A stretch of 64,000 nucleotides of DNA from Paraescarpia echinospica. Its lineage: Eukaryota > Annelida > Polychaeta > Sabellida > Siboglinidae. The stretch is taken from assembly GCA_020002185.1 (NCBI GenBank), contig CM034543.1, positions 26,279,462 to 26,343,461 of the forward strand, written 5' to 3'. Numbering within the stretch: the first letter of the stretch is position 1; each line of letters opens with the position of its first letter. The notes under the pieces are model-generated. The model was not told where the DNA came from, searched no databases, and saw nothing but the letters and a program-made list of their open reading frames with translations. A program made the translations under genes and the position numbers. Positions 1 through 11,959 of the stretch are shown here, piece by piece.

Positions 1-335
1 CATGGTTGATCCTGAGTGCTTGTATCCAGGGTTGATCCTGTACAACGTCCCGTGGCCAAACTATTGGGCTAAATCTGAAGAGACCCTTGTAGCTTAGGGG
101 TGTTGACTTCTTAGGCAGTTGACTGATTATGAGTATAAGTAAAAAAATTTGGTTAGGCTATTGTTAATATATGAGGAAAACACCTCTTAGGCAATTGAAT
201 GAATACGAGCAAATTATGTTTTAGATAAATGGCTGAATTTGAGCAACCAATTTAAATGAATATGGAGAAACCTTGTGTGCTCACAGTAGACAAAACATAA
301 ACATGAGTTGTGTGTTTCAACCATTAACTGTGAAG

Positions 336-454
336 TACAACTCAACATCTGTATCATAAACAACCCATGTGAGAATGGGGGTGTTTGTGAGGCCGCGGGA
401 GACTCGTACATCTGTAAATGCCCCAGGTCTACAGTGGTGCCACCTGTACAGAGA
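336..454 (+). CDS. EGF-like exon, array copy 1 (perlecan-like gene)
   Basis: The frame encodes an EGF-type cysteine pattern, with NICIINNPCENGGVC followed by SYICKC. Five of the usual six cysteines are present; the last one (normally GxxGxxC) is missing before the candidate donor AGA|GTAAGT at 455. The same module recurs at 1717-1835, 3098-3216 and 4479-4597. EGF modules lie between laminin-G domains in perlecan and related matrix proteins, and here a laminin-G exon follows. The exon start is approximate because the upstream acceptor is weak. A donor after CCCCAG (424) would match the phase of the laminin-G exon better than the stronger GTAAGT at 455, so the true exon end is uncertain. Confidence 0.5.
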
Positions 455-567
455 GTAAGTCTTGTGTTTGTCGATCATGGGATAATGACAACCGCTTGCT
501 GGAACGGTACTAAAATGCATCAAAGCATCACTATGAAGCCTTTGGTCCACTGTATATTATATTTGTG

Positions 568-895
568 GAGCTTGGTGGCACAGTGACAAGAGCAACGGAC
601 TCCCAATCGAGATAACACGGGTTCAAATCCTGTGCTGCATTGTCAAACCTTGAATAGGTTCGTACACTCTACATTGCTCCAGTTCACTCGGCTGTATGAA
701 TGAGTACCTGGCTATTAACAGTGGTGGATGGTTATGTACAAAGAAAGTCTTTACGCATTAATTGCAGCATGGCTGAATGCTTTCTAGAGAAGTCGCGATG
801 GTGTTTGATTGAACAGGTCTGTCAAGGAGTAAAGTGTAAAGTCCTTTAAGCAGTCCTAATGACTGGATACTGTGCTGTATAAGAACTTACCTTTT
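568..895 (+). mobile_element. tRNA-derived SINE (family 1), array copy 1
   Basis: The head is tRNA-like, with an A-box-like TGGCACAGTG and a B-box GGTTCAAATCC at 620-630. A conserved body (CTCGGCTGTATGAATGAGTA) follows, and the 3' end is TAAGAACTTACCTTTTT. The same head, body and tail are shared by copies at 1949-2276, 3330-3657 and 4711-5038 (amplified with the array), and by independent insertions at 24829, 36931, 51508, 61251 and 19014 (minus). The head is not an intact tRNA gene because it does not form a full cloverleaf. Confidence 0.88.
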
Positions 896-1716
896 TACTT
901 TGTTATGGATGAAATGAATTATGTATATAAAAACCACACATTAATGTTTGGAAATTCCATTTTCCTGAAACGGTGTCCACATTCCAAGGTTTCCAGATTA
1001 GTGAGATCCAGATTAATGAGATTCTGCTGAGATGAACGCTCCAACATGTCGCTCCATGTTGCAGGCACATCCATTGGTTCGTCAGCTGGTTTCCGCTGCC
1101 CCACCAGAACAGTCAGGTGGAGGAGGTGATACAGATGACCGTCTCCACTGACCATTCGGACAATCTGCCAAGGTTGATCCTGAATGCCTGTATCCCAAGT
1201 TAATCGTGAGTGTGAATCCAGGATTGATCCTAAGAACTCAGTGCTTGCATCCAGGGTTCATTCTGAGTACGTGTATCCAGGGTTGATCTTCAATGCTTGC
1301 CTCCAAAGTTGACCCTGAGTATGTGTATCCAGGGTTGATCCTGAGTGCTTGTATTCAAAGTTGATTCTGAGTACGTGTATCCATGGTTGATCCTGAGTGC
1401 TTGTATCCAGGGTTGATCCTGTACAACGTCCCGTGGCCAAACTATTGGGCTAAATCTGAAGAGACCCTTGTAGCTTAGGGGTGTTGACTTCTTAGGCAGT
1501 TGACTGATTATGAGTATAAGTAAAAAAAAATTGTTAGGCTATTGTTAATATATGAGGAAAACACCTCTTAGGCAATTGAATGAATACGAGCAAATTATGT
1601 TTTAGATAAATGGCTGAATTTGAGCAACCAATTTAAATGAATATGGAGAAACCTTGTGTGCTCACAGTAGACAAAACATAAACATGAGTTGTGTGTTTCA
1701 ACCATTAACTGTGAAG

Positions 1717-1835
1717 TACAACTCAACATCTGTATCATAAACAACCCATGTGAGAATGGGGGTGTTTGTGAGGCCGCGGGAGACTCGTACATCTGTAAAT
1801 GCCCCAGGTCTACAGTGGTGCCACCTGTACAGAGA
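1717..1835 (+). pseudogene. EGF-like exon, array copy 2, donor lost
   Basis: This is a copy of the EGF module with the same five cysteines as copy 1. The GT of the downstream donor has changed to GA at 1836-1837 (AGAGAGTAAGTC in the other copies, AGAGAGAAAGTC here). If the GTAAGT site is the one normally used, this copy cannot be spliced at that position. Confidence 0.55.
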
Positions 1836-3097
1836 GAAAGTCTTGTGTTTGTCGATCATGGGATAATGACAACCGCTTGCTGGAACGGTACTAAAATGCA
1901 TCAAAGCATCACTATGAAGCCTTTGGTCCACTGTATATTATATTTGTGGAGCTTGGTGGCACAGTGACAAGAGCAACGGACTCCCAATCGAGATAACACG
2001 GGTTCAAATCCTGTGCTGCATTGTCAAACCTTGAATAGGTTCGTTCACTCTACATTGCTCCAGTTCACTCGGCTGTATGAATGAGTACCTGGCTATTAAC
2101 AGTGGTGGATGGTTATGTACAAAGAAAGTCTTTATGCATTAATTGCAGCATGGCTGAATGCTTTCCAGAGAAGTCGCGATGGTGTTTGATTGAACAGGTC
2201 TGTCAAGGAGTAAAGTGTAAAGTCCTTTAAGCAGTCCTAATGACTGGATACTGTGCTGTATAAGAACTTACCTTTTTACTTTGTTATGGATGAAATGAAT
2301 TATGTATATAAAAACCACACATTAATGTTTGGAAATTCCATTTTCCTGAAACGGTGTCCACATTCCAAGGTTTCCAGATTAGTGAGATCCAGATTAATGA
2401 GATTCTGCTGAGATGAACGCTCCAACATGTCGCTCCATGTTGCAGGCACATCCATTGGTTCGTCAGCTGGTTTCCGCTGCCCCACCAGAACAGTCAGGTG
2501 GAGGAGGTGATACAGATGACCGTCTCCACTGACCATTCGGACAATCTGCCAAGGTTGATCCTGAATGCCTGTATCCCAAGTTAATCGTGAGTGTGAATCC
2601 AGGATTGATCCTAAGAACTCAGTGCTTGCATCCAGGGTTCATTCTGAGTACGTGTATCCAGGGTTGATCTTCAATGCTTGCCTCCAAAGTTGACCCTGAG
2701 TATGTGTATCCAGGGTTGATCCTGAGTGCTTGTATTCAAAGTTGATTCTGAGTACGTGTATCCATGGTTGATCCTGAGTGCTTGTATCCAGGGTTGATCC
2801 TGTACAACGTCCCGTGGCCAAACTATTGGGCTAAATCTGAAGAGACCCTTGTAGCTTAGGGGTGTTGACTTCTTAGGCAGTTGACTGATTATGAGTATAA
2901 GTAAAAAATTTTGGTTAGGCTATTGTTAATATATGAGGAAAACACCTCTTAGGCAATTGAATGAATACGAGCAAATTATGTTTTAGATAAATGGCTGAAT
3001 TTGAGCAACCAATTTAAATGAATATGGAGAAACCTTGTGTGCTCACAGTAGACAAAACATAAACATGAGTTGTGTGTTTCAACCATTAACTGTGAAG

Positions 3098-3216
3098 TAC
3101 AACTCAACATCTGTATCATAAACAACCCATGTGAGAATGGGGGTGTTTGTGAGGCCGCGGGAGACTCGTACATCTGTAAATGCCCCAGGTCTATAGTGGT
3201 GCCACCTGTACAGAGA
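3098..3216 (+). CDS. EGF-like exon, array copy 3
   Basis: Third copy of the five-cysteine EGF module, differing from copy 1 by a Thr-to-Ile change after the last cysteine. The donor AGA|GTAAGT is intact. It is preceded by the unit's minisatellite and followed by the SINE at 3330-3657. Confidence 0.48.
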
Positions 3217-4478
3217 GTAAGTCTTGTGTTTGTCGATCATGGGATAATGACAACCGCTTGCTGGAACGGTACTAAAATGCATCAAAGCATCACTATGAAG
3301 CCTTTGGTCCACTGTATATTATATTTGTGGAGCTTGGTGGCACAGTGACAAGAGCAACGGACTCCCAATCGAGATAACACGGGTTCAAATCCTGTGCTGC
3401 ATTGTCAAACCTTGAATAGGTTCGTACACTCTACATTGCTCCAGTTCACTCGGCTGTATGAATGAGTACCTGGCTATTAACAGTGGTGGATGGTTATGTA
3501 CAAAGAAAGTCTTTACGCATTAATTGCAGCATGGCTGAATGCTTTCTAGAGAAGTCGCGATGGTGTTTGATTGAACAGGTCTGTCAAGGAGTAAAGTGTA
3601 AAGTCCTTTAAGCAGTCCTAATGACTGGATACTGTGCTGTATAAGAACTTACCTTTTTACTTTGTTATGGATGAAATGAATTATGTATATAAAAACCACA
3701 CATTAATGTTTGGAAATTCCATTTTCCTGAAACGGTGTCCACATTCCAAGGTTTCCAGATTAGTGAGATCCAGATTAATGAGATTCTGCTGAGATGAACG
3801 CTCCAACATGTCGCTCCATGTTGCAGGCACATCCATTGGTTCGTCAGCTGGTTTCCGCTGCCCCACCAGAACAGTCAGGTGGAGGAGGTGATACAGATGA
3901 CCGTCTCCACTGACCATTCGGACAATCTGCCAAGGTTGATCCTGAGTGCCTGTATCCCAAGTTAATCGTGAGTGTGAATCCAGGATTGATCCTAAGAACT
4001 CAGTGCTTGCATCCAGGGTTCATTCTGAGTACGTGTATCCAGGGTTGATCTTCAATGCTTGCCTCCAAAGTTGACCCTGAGTATGTGTATCCAGGGTTGA
4101 TCCTGAGTGCTTGTATTCAAAGTTGATTCTGAGTACGTGTATCCATGGTTGATCCTGAGTGCTTGTATCCAGGGTTGATCCTGTACAACGTCCCATGGCC
4201 AAACTATTGGGCTAAATCTGAAGAGACCCTTGTAGCTTAGGGGTGTTGACTTCTTAGGCAGTTGACTGATTATGAGTATAAGTAAAAAAAATTGGTTAGG
4301 CTATTGTTAATATATGAGGAAAACACCTCTTAAGCAATTGAATGAATATGAGCAAATTATGTTTTAGATAAATGGCTGAATTTGAGCAACCACTTTAAAT
4401 GAATATGGAGAAACCTTGTGTGCTCACAGTAGACAAAACATAAACATGAGTTGTGTGTTTCAACCATTAACTGTGAAT

Positions 4479-4597
4479 TACAACTCAACATCTGTATCAT
4501 AAACAACCCATGTGAGAATGGGGGTGTTTGTGAGGCCGCGGGAGACTCGTACATCTGTAAATGCCCCAGGTCTACAGTGGTGCCACCTGTACAGAGA
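4479..4597 (+). CDS. EGF-like exon, array copy 4
   Basis: Fourth and last copy of the EGF module, with the donor GTAAGT intact. This is the copy that stands directly before the only laminin-G exon that continues (5208-5399), so it is the likeliest to be the ancestral, functional one. Confidence 0.5.
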
Positions 4598-5207
4598 GTA
4601 AGTCTTGTGTTTGTCGATCATGGGATAATGACAACCGCTTGCTGGAACGGTACTAAAATGCATCAAAGTATCACTATGAAGCCTTTGGTCCACTGTATAT
4701 TTTATTTGTGGAGCTTGGTGGCACAGTGACAAGAGCAACGGACTCCCAATCGAGATAACACGGGTTCAAATCCTGTGCTGCATTGTCAAACCTTGAATAG
4801 GTTCGTTCACTCTACATTGCTGCAGTTCACTCGGCTGTATGAATGAGTACCCGGCTATTAACAGTGGTGGATGGTTATGTACAAAGAAAGTCTTTATGCA
4901 TTAATTGCAGCATGGCTTAATGCTTTCCAGAGAAGTCGCGATGGTGTTTGATTGAACAGGTCTGTCAAGGAGTAAAGTGTAAAGTCCTTTAAGCAGTCCT
5001 AATGACTGGATACTGTGCTGTATAAGAACTTACCTTTTTACTTTGTTATGGATGAAATGAATTATGTATATAAAAACCACACATTAATGTTTGGAAATTC
5101 CATTTTCCTGAAACGGTGACCACATTCCAAGGTTTTCAGATTAGTGAGATCCAGATTAATGAGATTCTGCTGAGATAAACGCTCCAACATGTCGCTCCAT
5201 GTTGCAG

Positions 5208-5399
5208 GCACATCCATTGGTTCGTCAGCTGGTTTCCGCTGCCCCACCAAAACAGTCAGGTGGAGGAGGTGATACAGATGACCGTCTCCACTGACCATTC
5301 GGACAATCTGCTGCTGTGGCAAAGTCAGAAGCCTAGCACCAGGGGGCGGGGCAAAGACTACCTCTCTGTCGTCCTACATGGCGGCAAGGTCGTCTTCAG
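5208..5399 (+). CDS. Laminin-G domain exon, N-terminal half (perlecan-like)
   Basis: Acceptor ...CATGTTGCAG|GC and donor TTCAG|GTCAGT bound a 192-nt exon. The first base completes a codon and the exon ends in phase 2. It encodes a laminin-G signature: a beta strand with NLLLWQSQ, then GKDYLSVVLHGGKVVF. Family knowledge: the third LG domain of perlecan has the corresponding pattern (GLLLWQG, GKDFISLGLQDGHLVFR). This is a secreted basement-membrane proteoglycan module that binds carbohydrate or receptors such as dystroglycan. Truncated copies of the first ~104 bp lie at 1065, 2446 and 3827 in the tandem array. Agrin or another EGF/LamG protein cannot be excluded. Confidence 0.68.
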
Positions 5400-5802
5400 G
5401 TCAGTTGGTCGGAACAACTCGTTTCTGGTATTATGTATATCTAGTATATGAGTCGGTTTTCAAATAACTTAATAATCAGGAGGTAATCTCTGTCGCTTTT
5501 AAATATCATCAGCATTAATGTCTTTTGACATCTGAATAATATATAGTATTTACATTATTAATTATTGTTGTTTTAGTGTTTGTTATTTTGTCATATTTTT
5601 TTTTTTTTAAACTGATGTATTTGTATGTGTCTTTTTAATATGTGGGTTCATAAGTGCATGTATTTTATTAGTTTGGGATTACTTTTCGAGGAAAATAAAC
5701 TGGACATTGGAATATGAGATTATGAATTATGCATTTCTGCTAAAATCACAAAATTGATGGGACATGACTTACACAGTTATTTTTTGTTTGTGTACAAAAT
5801 AG

Positions 5803-5842
5803 ACCTGTGCGACTTAATACCTGGTACGCTGTGGCAGGTCAC
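5803..5842 (+). pseudogene. Laminin-G fragment (PVRLNTWYAVA), frame uncertain
   Basis: Following an acceptor-like ...GTACAAAATAG, one frame reads PVRLNTWYAVAG. This matches the laminin-G strand that contains the conserved Trp (perlecan: INDGEWHRV). The piece is in the right order between the flanking LamG exons and accepts the incoming phase 2. No donor found here restores the phase required by the next exon, and the preceding strand (normally YxLGSG...) is not visible. It may be a decayed exon or one containing a small indel. Confidence 0.35.
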
Positions 5843-6213
5843 GTATGAAGTGTTTAGGATATTGATCGGTTATGAACCTTTACGTAGAACTACTAATTCT
5901 CCAGAACAAAGTAGTGTTTGTGGCATTTTCACTAGATGATGGTCCAAGAATTGTTATTTGAATTAAACTAGATACACATTAAAGAGAACTTAGTCTGCTG
6001 CAAGTATATGCACCTAGATAAATTTGCTACAAGGGTTACTAGATATTATGTAGGCACATAGGACGTCACGCCAGTGCAGTCACATATGTAATGAAATAGT
6101 AAATTAAGCAGCAAGAAATAAGCTTACTTTGCAGCAAATGTTTAAACAAAGTAAGTTTATTTCTTGCAGTCTAATGGAATCTTGGAGCCATGAACAGTAT
6201 TATATTTATCAAC

Positions 6214-6430
6214 TGGGAAGTAATGTATTGTGTGTTGCTGTGGTTGTAGCTGTGAACTGGGATGTAATGTATTGTGTGTTGCTGTGGTTGTAGCTGTGAA
6301 CTGGGATGTAATGTATTGTGTGTTGCTGTGGTTGTAGCTGTGAACTGGGATGTAATGTATTGTGTGTTGCTGCGGTTGTATGAACCTGGAAGTGATGTAT
6401 TGCGTGTTGCTGTGGTTGTAGCTCTGAACT
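6214..6430 (+). repeat. 44-bp minisatellite, ~5 copies
   Basis: The motif TGGGATGTAATGTATTGTGT plus GTTGCTGTGGTTGTAGCTGT recurs at 44-bp steps from 6214 (6258, 6302, 6346), with a diverged fifth copy near 6387. It lies in an intron of the laminin-G gene. Minus-strand open frames across it are products of the repeat, not genes. Confidence 0.9.
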
Positions 6431-7060
6431 GGAAAGTGGCCCAGCCAACATCAGCTTGGTGGACTGAATAGATGACGGACGCCCACACACCATCACCATT
6501 AGAAGGTAACATAACATGATGCCATTATGTGGTTGTGGGGTCAACATGTATTTTGCGGACTTTTTGTTAATAAACTAACTGTGACCATCATAACATATAA
6601 TCAGTCACTTCATGTGTGACATCAGATGTACATTTTCTTAACTTGTCAACTTGAAATGATGGACATTGTGAGGTAAGCATGTTCTCACCTTGATAAAACA
6701 TGGTGAGGATATATTTTAACAGTCCTTAACAATCTCTACAAATTATTACTTCTCATCAATGATTCTGTTTTCCCATAGTTCGATTCCAGTGATGTGTCAC
6801 TTATTTTAATAAAACAAAATAGGTTTGAATATCTGTTATGTGCAAAATGGTGGCAACTGAAGACTCCAGTTAGAAAATGGTGATGCAAGATTCCCAACAT
6901 TTAAACAGACTGATTTTACATCATATTAATAGCTAATTATACATCATACTTTAACCGATATGAATTTTAAAGCATTTTTCAGTTAAAAAATTAAACCCAG
7001 GTATTTGTGATATTAGCTATGGTATGAGTAGATGAATATGGACGATGTTGTTGACTTCAG

Positions 7061-7164
7061 GACTGGGAGGAAAGGAAGTCTTGAGATCAACGGATTCAGC
7101 TTTGTACAGGGAGAATCTTGGGGAGTATTACGCATGCCGAACACATGCAGCAACATGTAGATGG
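7061..7164 (+). pseudogene. Laminin-G domain exon, middle part, with internal stop
   Basis: Acceptor TTGACTTCAG|G and a strong donor ATGG|GTAAGT bound a 104-nt exon. Its incoming phase (2) fits the exon ending at 5399 and its outgoing phase (1) fits the exon starting at 7811. In that frame it reads TGRKGSLEING...FVQGESWG, matching the laminin-G strand GRRGSIQVDG of perlecan. The same frame has one stop, TAG at 7158-7160, exactly where the conserved Tyr of the LamG motif (V/M)Y(I/M)GG should be. One base change from TAC or TAT explains it. Confidence 0.6.
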
Positions 7165-7810
7165 GTAAGTCTCACAAATATCTTGTACTTAAAAATGTAG
7201 CATGGAACAGTCAAAGAAAACATGCATGGCATTGCATACAACTGTCCCAAGTTATGCAATCTTCATGAAATGTCTCATAAAAAATACTTCTTGAAACTGT
7301 GTCTTGCGTCTGTGTAGGTAGCACCATATGGCACACAAAATACCAAACTAAGCACTTGGTTTCATACATAACCGTGAAAATTATCACCATAAAAATAACT
7401 ATGTTATCTCTTCTGATGGTCCAATATTTTTGTTAGTCTGTAATAATTGATATATTCACTATGTCGCGGTTTTGTTTACATCACAATTGAATTTTGCACG
7501 TGACCTCCGTCAAGCTCTGCTTTGCCAACAATGTTTTTAATGGTTATATATACGTGAATTACATCTCATAAATCAAACATTCCCACACACAGTTGTCACT
7601 TTACAAACTTTGCCTTATGTTTTTGCCATAAAGAAATACTTTTGTGACCAGAATTTCAACCAAATATTCGATGGAATGTCCGAACCCACCACATGTTTTC
7701 TGATGACTTGACGGAGGTTTTGCTAGGCAACAGGTCACGTGATGGATAGGTTAATTGTAACGTGTTCGGCCAGTGTTGCCAGAAGGTTGACAGTGGTTGT
7801 TGTGCTTCAG

Positions 7811-8058
7811 GCAGCGTGCCTAACCTAAACGGCATGACATTCAACCAGCACGAGAAGATACTGGAGGGTTGTGTCGGCAACTTGGATTGTGTCGGCATCC
7901 AGGGCAAGGGACCCCTTGACTTCACCGCTGACGCTGTCGGGGTATGCTATGGCGCCCTAACACCCCTCATTGCTGCGGCCGTGCAGTTGCTACAGTGTAT
8001 CTTCGGGCTACGCAGAACCAACAAAGTAAAACTCCTACATTGTATATATCTCTAAATT
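7811..8058 (+). CDS. Laminin-G domain, C-terminal exon (probable last exon)
   Basis: The acceptor TGTGCTTCAG|GC starts the exon in phase 1. The protein begins GGSVPNLNG and continues GCVGNL...PLDFTADAVGVC. This is the LamG C-terminal pattern, including the disulphide pair Cys in GCVGNL and Cys in VGVC. The frame runs on for about 35 residues, partly hydrophobic, to a TAA at 8056-8058. A poly(A) signal AATAAA follows at 8166. An alternative is a donor at GTATGC (7940), which would leave the final cysteine to another exon. Confidence 0.62.
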
Positions 8059-8165
8059 ATTCTTGCTTTTTTATGTTTGGGGGCCAGTGCTTCAGACAGT
8101 TTTTCTTAAACAGTACATATATTATTTTGTCAGCTTTATTAGTTTTATTAACAGAAATGTAACCG

Positions 8166-8171
8166 AATAAA
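8166..8171 (+). terminator. Poly(A) signal of the laminin-G gene
   Basis: AATAAA lies 108 bp after the in-frame stop of the last laminin-G exon, in AT-rich sequence. No further exon of the gene is recognisable downstream, so transcription of this locus probably ends here. Confidence 0.5.
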
Positions 8172-11100
8172 ATTATATATCTCGGCTGGTTGATATTTGA
8201 TTTGAAACTTATTAACAGAACAAGAAGAACAAGAAAGGTTATTCGGCTGGTTGATATTTGGAACAAAAGCACAGTTTTGTTGTTATCTGGTTGGAAAATG
8301 TCTATGATAAAAAGATCTGTTATATGACTGATGAAATTATTATGTATCGGAAATCGTGAGAAGTGGCAAACAAAATGTCATGAAAGTGGATGCCTATGCA
8401 GCAGGAAGGGAGATGTTGGACTATTGGTCGGTTGGTTTTGCTGGGCCTGATGCTGTAATAGGAAATACTGAAGAGTAGATATTGACTTAGGCAGCGGAGC
8501 CTAGGCAGCGGAGCCAAGTCAACCAAAGAGAAACAACCGCTGTATTTTCAATGTTGCCAACATAATCTAGACACTGTATACTTGTGTGTAGCTACTGTGA
8601 TATGAAAGGTTTATGGGAAACAAGAGGTTAACTAATGTCTCAATGGATTGTACCATTAGCCTGCAGATATGAATTCTTTGTAATTTTACTTGATTCGTAC
8701 ACATTTTTTAGCAGTTAAATGTTGTCCTTGAATGTCCAAGGGCAGATTCACAAAGCAATGTTAATATGATGGAGAGATAAGGTAGTTATGTGCAATCATA
8801 CCACTAGATCATGCTAACAGAAGTGATGGTCTGATACAAAGTATTTATTGAGTGCAAATGCCAAATATGCCAAGTACTTATTGAATATTTTTCCACACAC
8901 AAACAGAGCTTTAGGGGAAAGAAACCTAGTGATGTATTTTATTAGAATGTGCAACATTTCACATGTCCCATGCCTGCTTTTGTAGTTTTGTAGAGTTGTA
9001 TGAACCGTGTGTGGTTTAATGATATATATGTTCAAAATACAGCATTGTTGCCTTATATTTTAGATGCCAGTATGTTATAATGAAAATGTCAAAAGCGCAT
9101 GGTAAAGAAATGTTAGGTTTTCGTAGTAAATTATTTAAAGATTTATTGACATGCTCATCTAGCTGTGGATATCTGACCTGGTGAAAACTGGATGCTCATT
9201 GGTTCCAAGATGAACACAGTTTTTGGTGTGTAGATCTACATTTAGCTGGGTAATGTTTGGTTTTTGTTCATATTGGGGGTAATGGGCAAAGTTCACATGA
9301 TTCAAGTATGTATACTCTCAATAGTAACTTGTGTATTATTTATTTTTATATAAAGAAACACAATGTTTCCTCAAGAAGAACATTATTTTGTTATTCCCTA
9401 ACTTGAACTTGTATGAAACATTTGACATTCAGTAACACTGTCTCTTGAAACTTGTATTTAAAATCTCAAGGTGGCAATAACACTACAGATGTATTGTTGA
9501 ATATAATACACCTTTATGCAAAGCAACAACTAAGTCCAGTGTAGATTGAAATAGGCCAACTTAAGGACATTTACTTTTATTAAATAACAAAGATGATGTA
9601 TCCATCAATACAATAATGGAATCACATTCACAGCAAGCAGGTTGGCCCCAATTGTATTGCTACAAAATGTCTACAATTCACCGACCTATTAGTAGTCTCA
9701 CTAATAGTTATAACAATATTCTTTAATTGTCTCCAGCAGATACACCTTTATGATAAACACATCAATAACTGGCATTATGTTAATTAACAAAGAGCAAGCT
9801 GATTCGTTCTTAAATCTAGAGAAGTGAAAACAAAAAGATTAGTCGCTCACTACTTCTGATCATTGGATAAAGTAAAAGAGAATTGCCAGTTTTAATGAAC
9901 ATGTTTGTTTGAAAATATTGTTGTCTTACCAATGCCTAGTATTATTCAGCATGTGTGTACATGGTCATAGATGTGTAATAAATGTGTTACAAAAATTGTA
10001 TCTTGTTATGGCAAGTGTTCATATGATAGAGTGAAACCCTGGCAATCTAGATCCTTAACATGAGGACATAATATTCCTTGCAATATACATGATTAGTTTC
10101 TTTCAGAATCCAAACAAATTGGTTAGTGATTAAGCATGTCAGTTCAAAAACATTTCGGTATTATTATCCAAAGTTTTGCAAACAACTACATTTAAACCTT
10201 CCAAAATTGGCTATTGCATTACAGCAGTACACATCCGAGTACTGTACCCATTCTTGGCAAACACCCCAGAAGACATATTATAGCAGTATAGCCTTTCATA
10301 CTAGAGTACAGTTGTAGTTGTCGAACATTAGCATGTCTGTGTAGAAACCATGCAAGTTGGCTCCTTTCATCCAGCCATCTGTTTTACTGCATAGCACATA
10401 GGCAACATTTCCATCACATGTTAGGGTGCTATGATATATACAAATGGGTGATGTTGGGAGATGAAGTGTTGTATTCTTGCCCTCTTCAGGTTGAAATACT
10501 CCCTTTTGATGGGTTTTCTCTGTGAATTTAAAACTATTTATGTACAAATTCCTACATTTTCATCCCACTTGGGTTATTTGTCTTCCTCCCTTGTTTACAC
10601 GACTGAGTCATTGCTTAGCCTTCTGAAGTTTCTTCCTACCTAGCTGCTATTGCCATGTTATATGAGGCATGCTAAAATTTTGATGTGCTATTTCCAATAG
10701 TTGTTTAAGTGGAATTAACTTAATTTAGGTGGAGTTATTGTAAACGGCTGAAGTTATTAAGAATAAGTGTGTGTGCACCAGTAGTGTATGGATACTGAAC
10801 ACCAGCAAGGATCGAACCTGCCACACACAACACTGAAACACTTCTGTCATAAACAACACAGTTCAACAGTTTTTAAACAAACAAATGACATAGTATACCT
10901 GTATTTTCACCACAATACTCTAACAGCATTCAGTTACAAATTATATTGATTACATTGTTGAAAAAGTCATATGGTACATACACATATCTACGTACACTAG
11001 AAATATTAAAACCACAGATATATTTCAAGAGCAGTCCAACAGAAAATCACCTCTACTATGATATCAACATTTAGAAGCACAGCAACAAATTATGCAAACT

Positions 11101-11959
11101 CTTATGCGCAATCCAGTACATGGATTATGTTGAATTGAAATGGCTTAATTGACGGGCATGATGTGGACATTCATAGCAATCCCCCATTTCAGAAACTGTA
11201 TTAGTGTTTGGACCCTAGTAATCCCCTTGAGCAACACGATGAAATCATTGGGAGTAAATTTAGACAACAAATAAGGAAGAAGTCATTCTAAGCATACTGC
11301 TGGACACCAACTTGGGTAATGTCTAGTGAGGGGATATTCATGCAATAATAGTTTGCCTAACAAGACAACATCTTAGGATTTCAGTTAGGTTGGAAGTACA
11401 TTATTATTTAAACAGACACTCCGGATTTCGATATACACATCTTTTGAAACGGTGTACACAATGTTAGTGATTGGCAGATACAATGGTAAAATATTGCCTA
11501 AAACGAATTAGTATCTACATCCACACATGTCATATAGCTACAGTTGAACCTCGGTTTACTGTTACCTCATTAATACAGCCACATTGCACTTAAGGTCACC
11601 CTAGGACAGGTCCAAATTAGTTCCATATAATATTTTTAAGTATAGGAAATTGGTTCCACTAATATGACTATTGCAGAAGGAGGAAATAATCAAGGCAAAA
11701 AGGGCAAATAACCAACCAAACCCGAGCACTGTAAGTGCCAGTACAGAAGAAATAATTGTATGGTATACAAATACTGATGTACTAACAAAAAACTAACTGA
11801 ACTAAAGTGTAGAATAAAAAACACTCAACTCCACCACATGTTGTAGCAATTTCAGAAGTAAAGCCTACACATTTTAAAAGGCAACTTACCTCGCAGGAAT
11901 ACAACCTGGAAGGGTATTATAGGGAAACTATGAACATGACTGAAGGCAAAGGGAGAGGG
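8172..11959. other. Intergenic, no gene recognised
   Basis: AT-rich sequence with only short open frames on both strands and no recognisable protein motif. Small local duplications are visible: CGGCTGGTTGATATTTG occurs at 8184 and 8241, and GGCAGCGGAGCC is doubled near 8491. Nothing else can be supported. Confidence 0.6.

Larger units (their letters stand above)
1..5311 (+). repeat. Tandem array of a 1381-bp unit (four copies)
   Basis: The same sequence recurs at a constant 1381-bp spacing; for example the EGF-coding segment falls at 336, 1717, 3098 and 4479. Each unit contains, in order, a ~250-bp stretch of ~26-bp minisatellite (motif like GGTTGATCCTGAGTGCTTG), an EGF exon, a tRNA-derived SINE and the first ~104 bp of a laminin-G exon. 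Copies differ by only scattered substitutions and small indels, so the amplification is recent. The first three laminin-G pieces are cut off by the next minisatellite; only the fourth, from 5208, runs on into a complete exon. The first copy begins before the window. Confidence 0.95.

Noticed and set aside
568..640. tRNA gene
   Set aside because: B-box-like GGTTCAAATCC is present, but no cloverleaf or clear anticodon arm, and the sequence continues into a repeated SINE body.
5254..5451. Independent small protein starting at 5260
   Set aside because: The frame is the interior of the laminin-G exon; it continues upstream to the acceptor at 5207.
7498..7742. Inverted repeat around CACGTGACCTCCGTCAAG and CTTGACGGAGG...GGTCACGTG
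   Set aside because: The arms match only in short blocks; a MITE is possible but boundaries could not be supported.
10126..10643. Overlapping short frames on both strands
   Set aside because: No motif, no splice context and no composition shift; chance open frames in AT-rich DNA.
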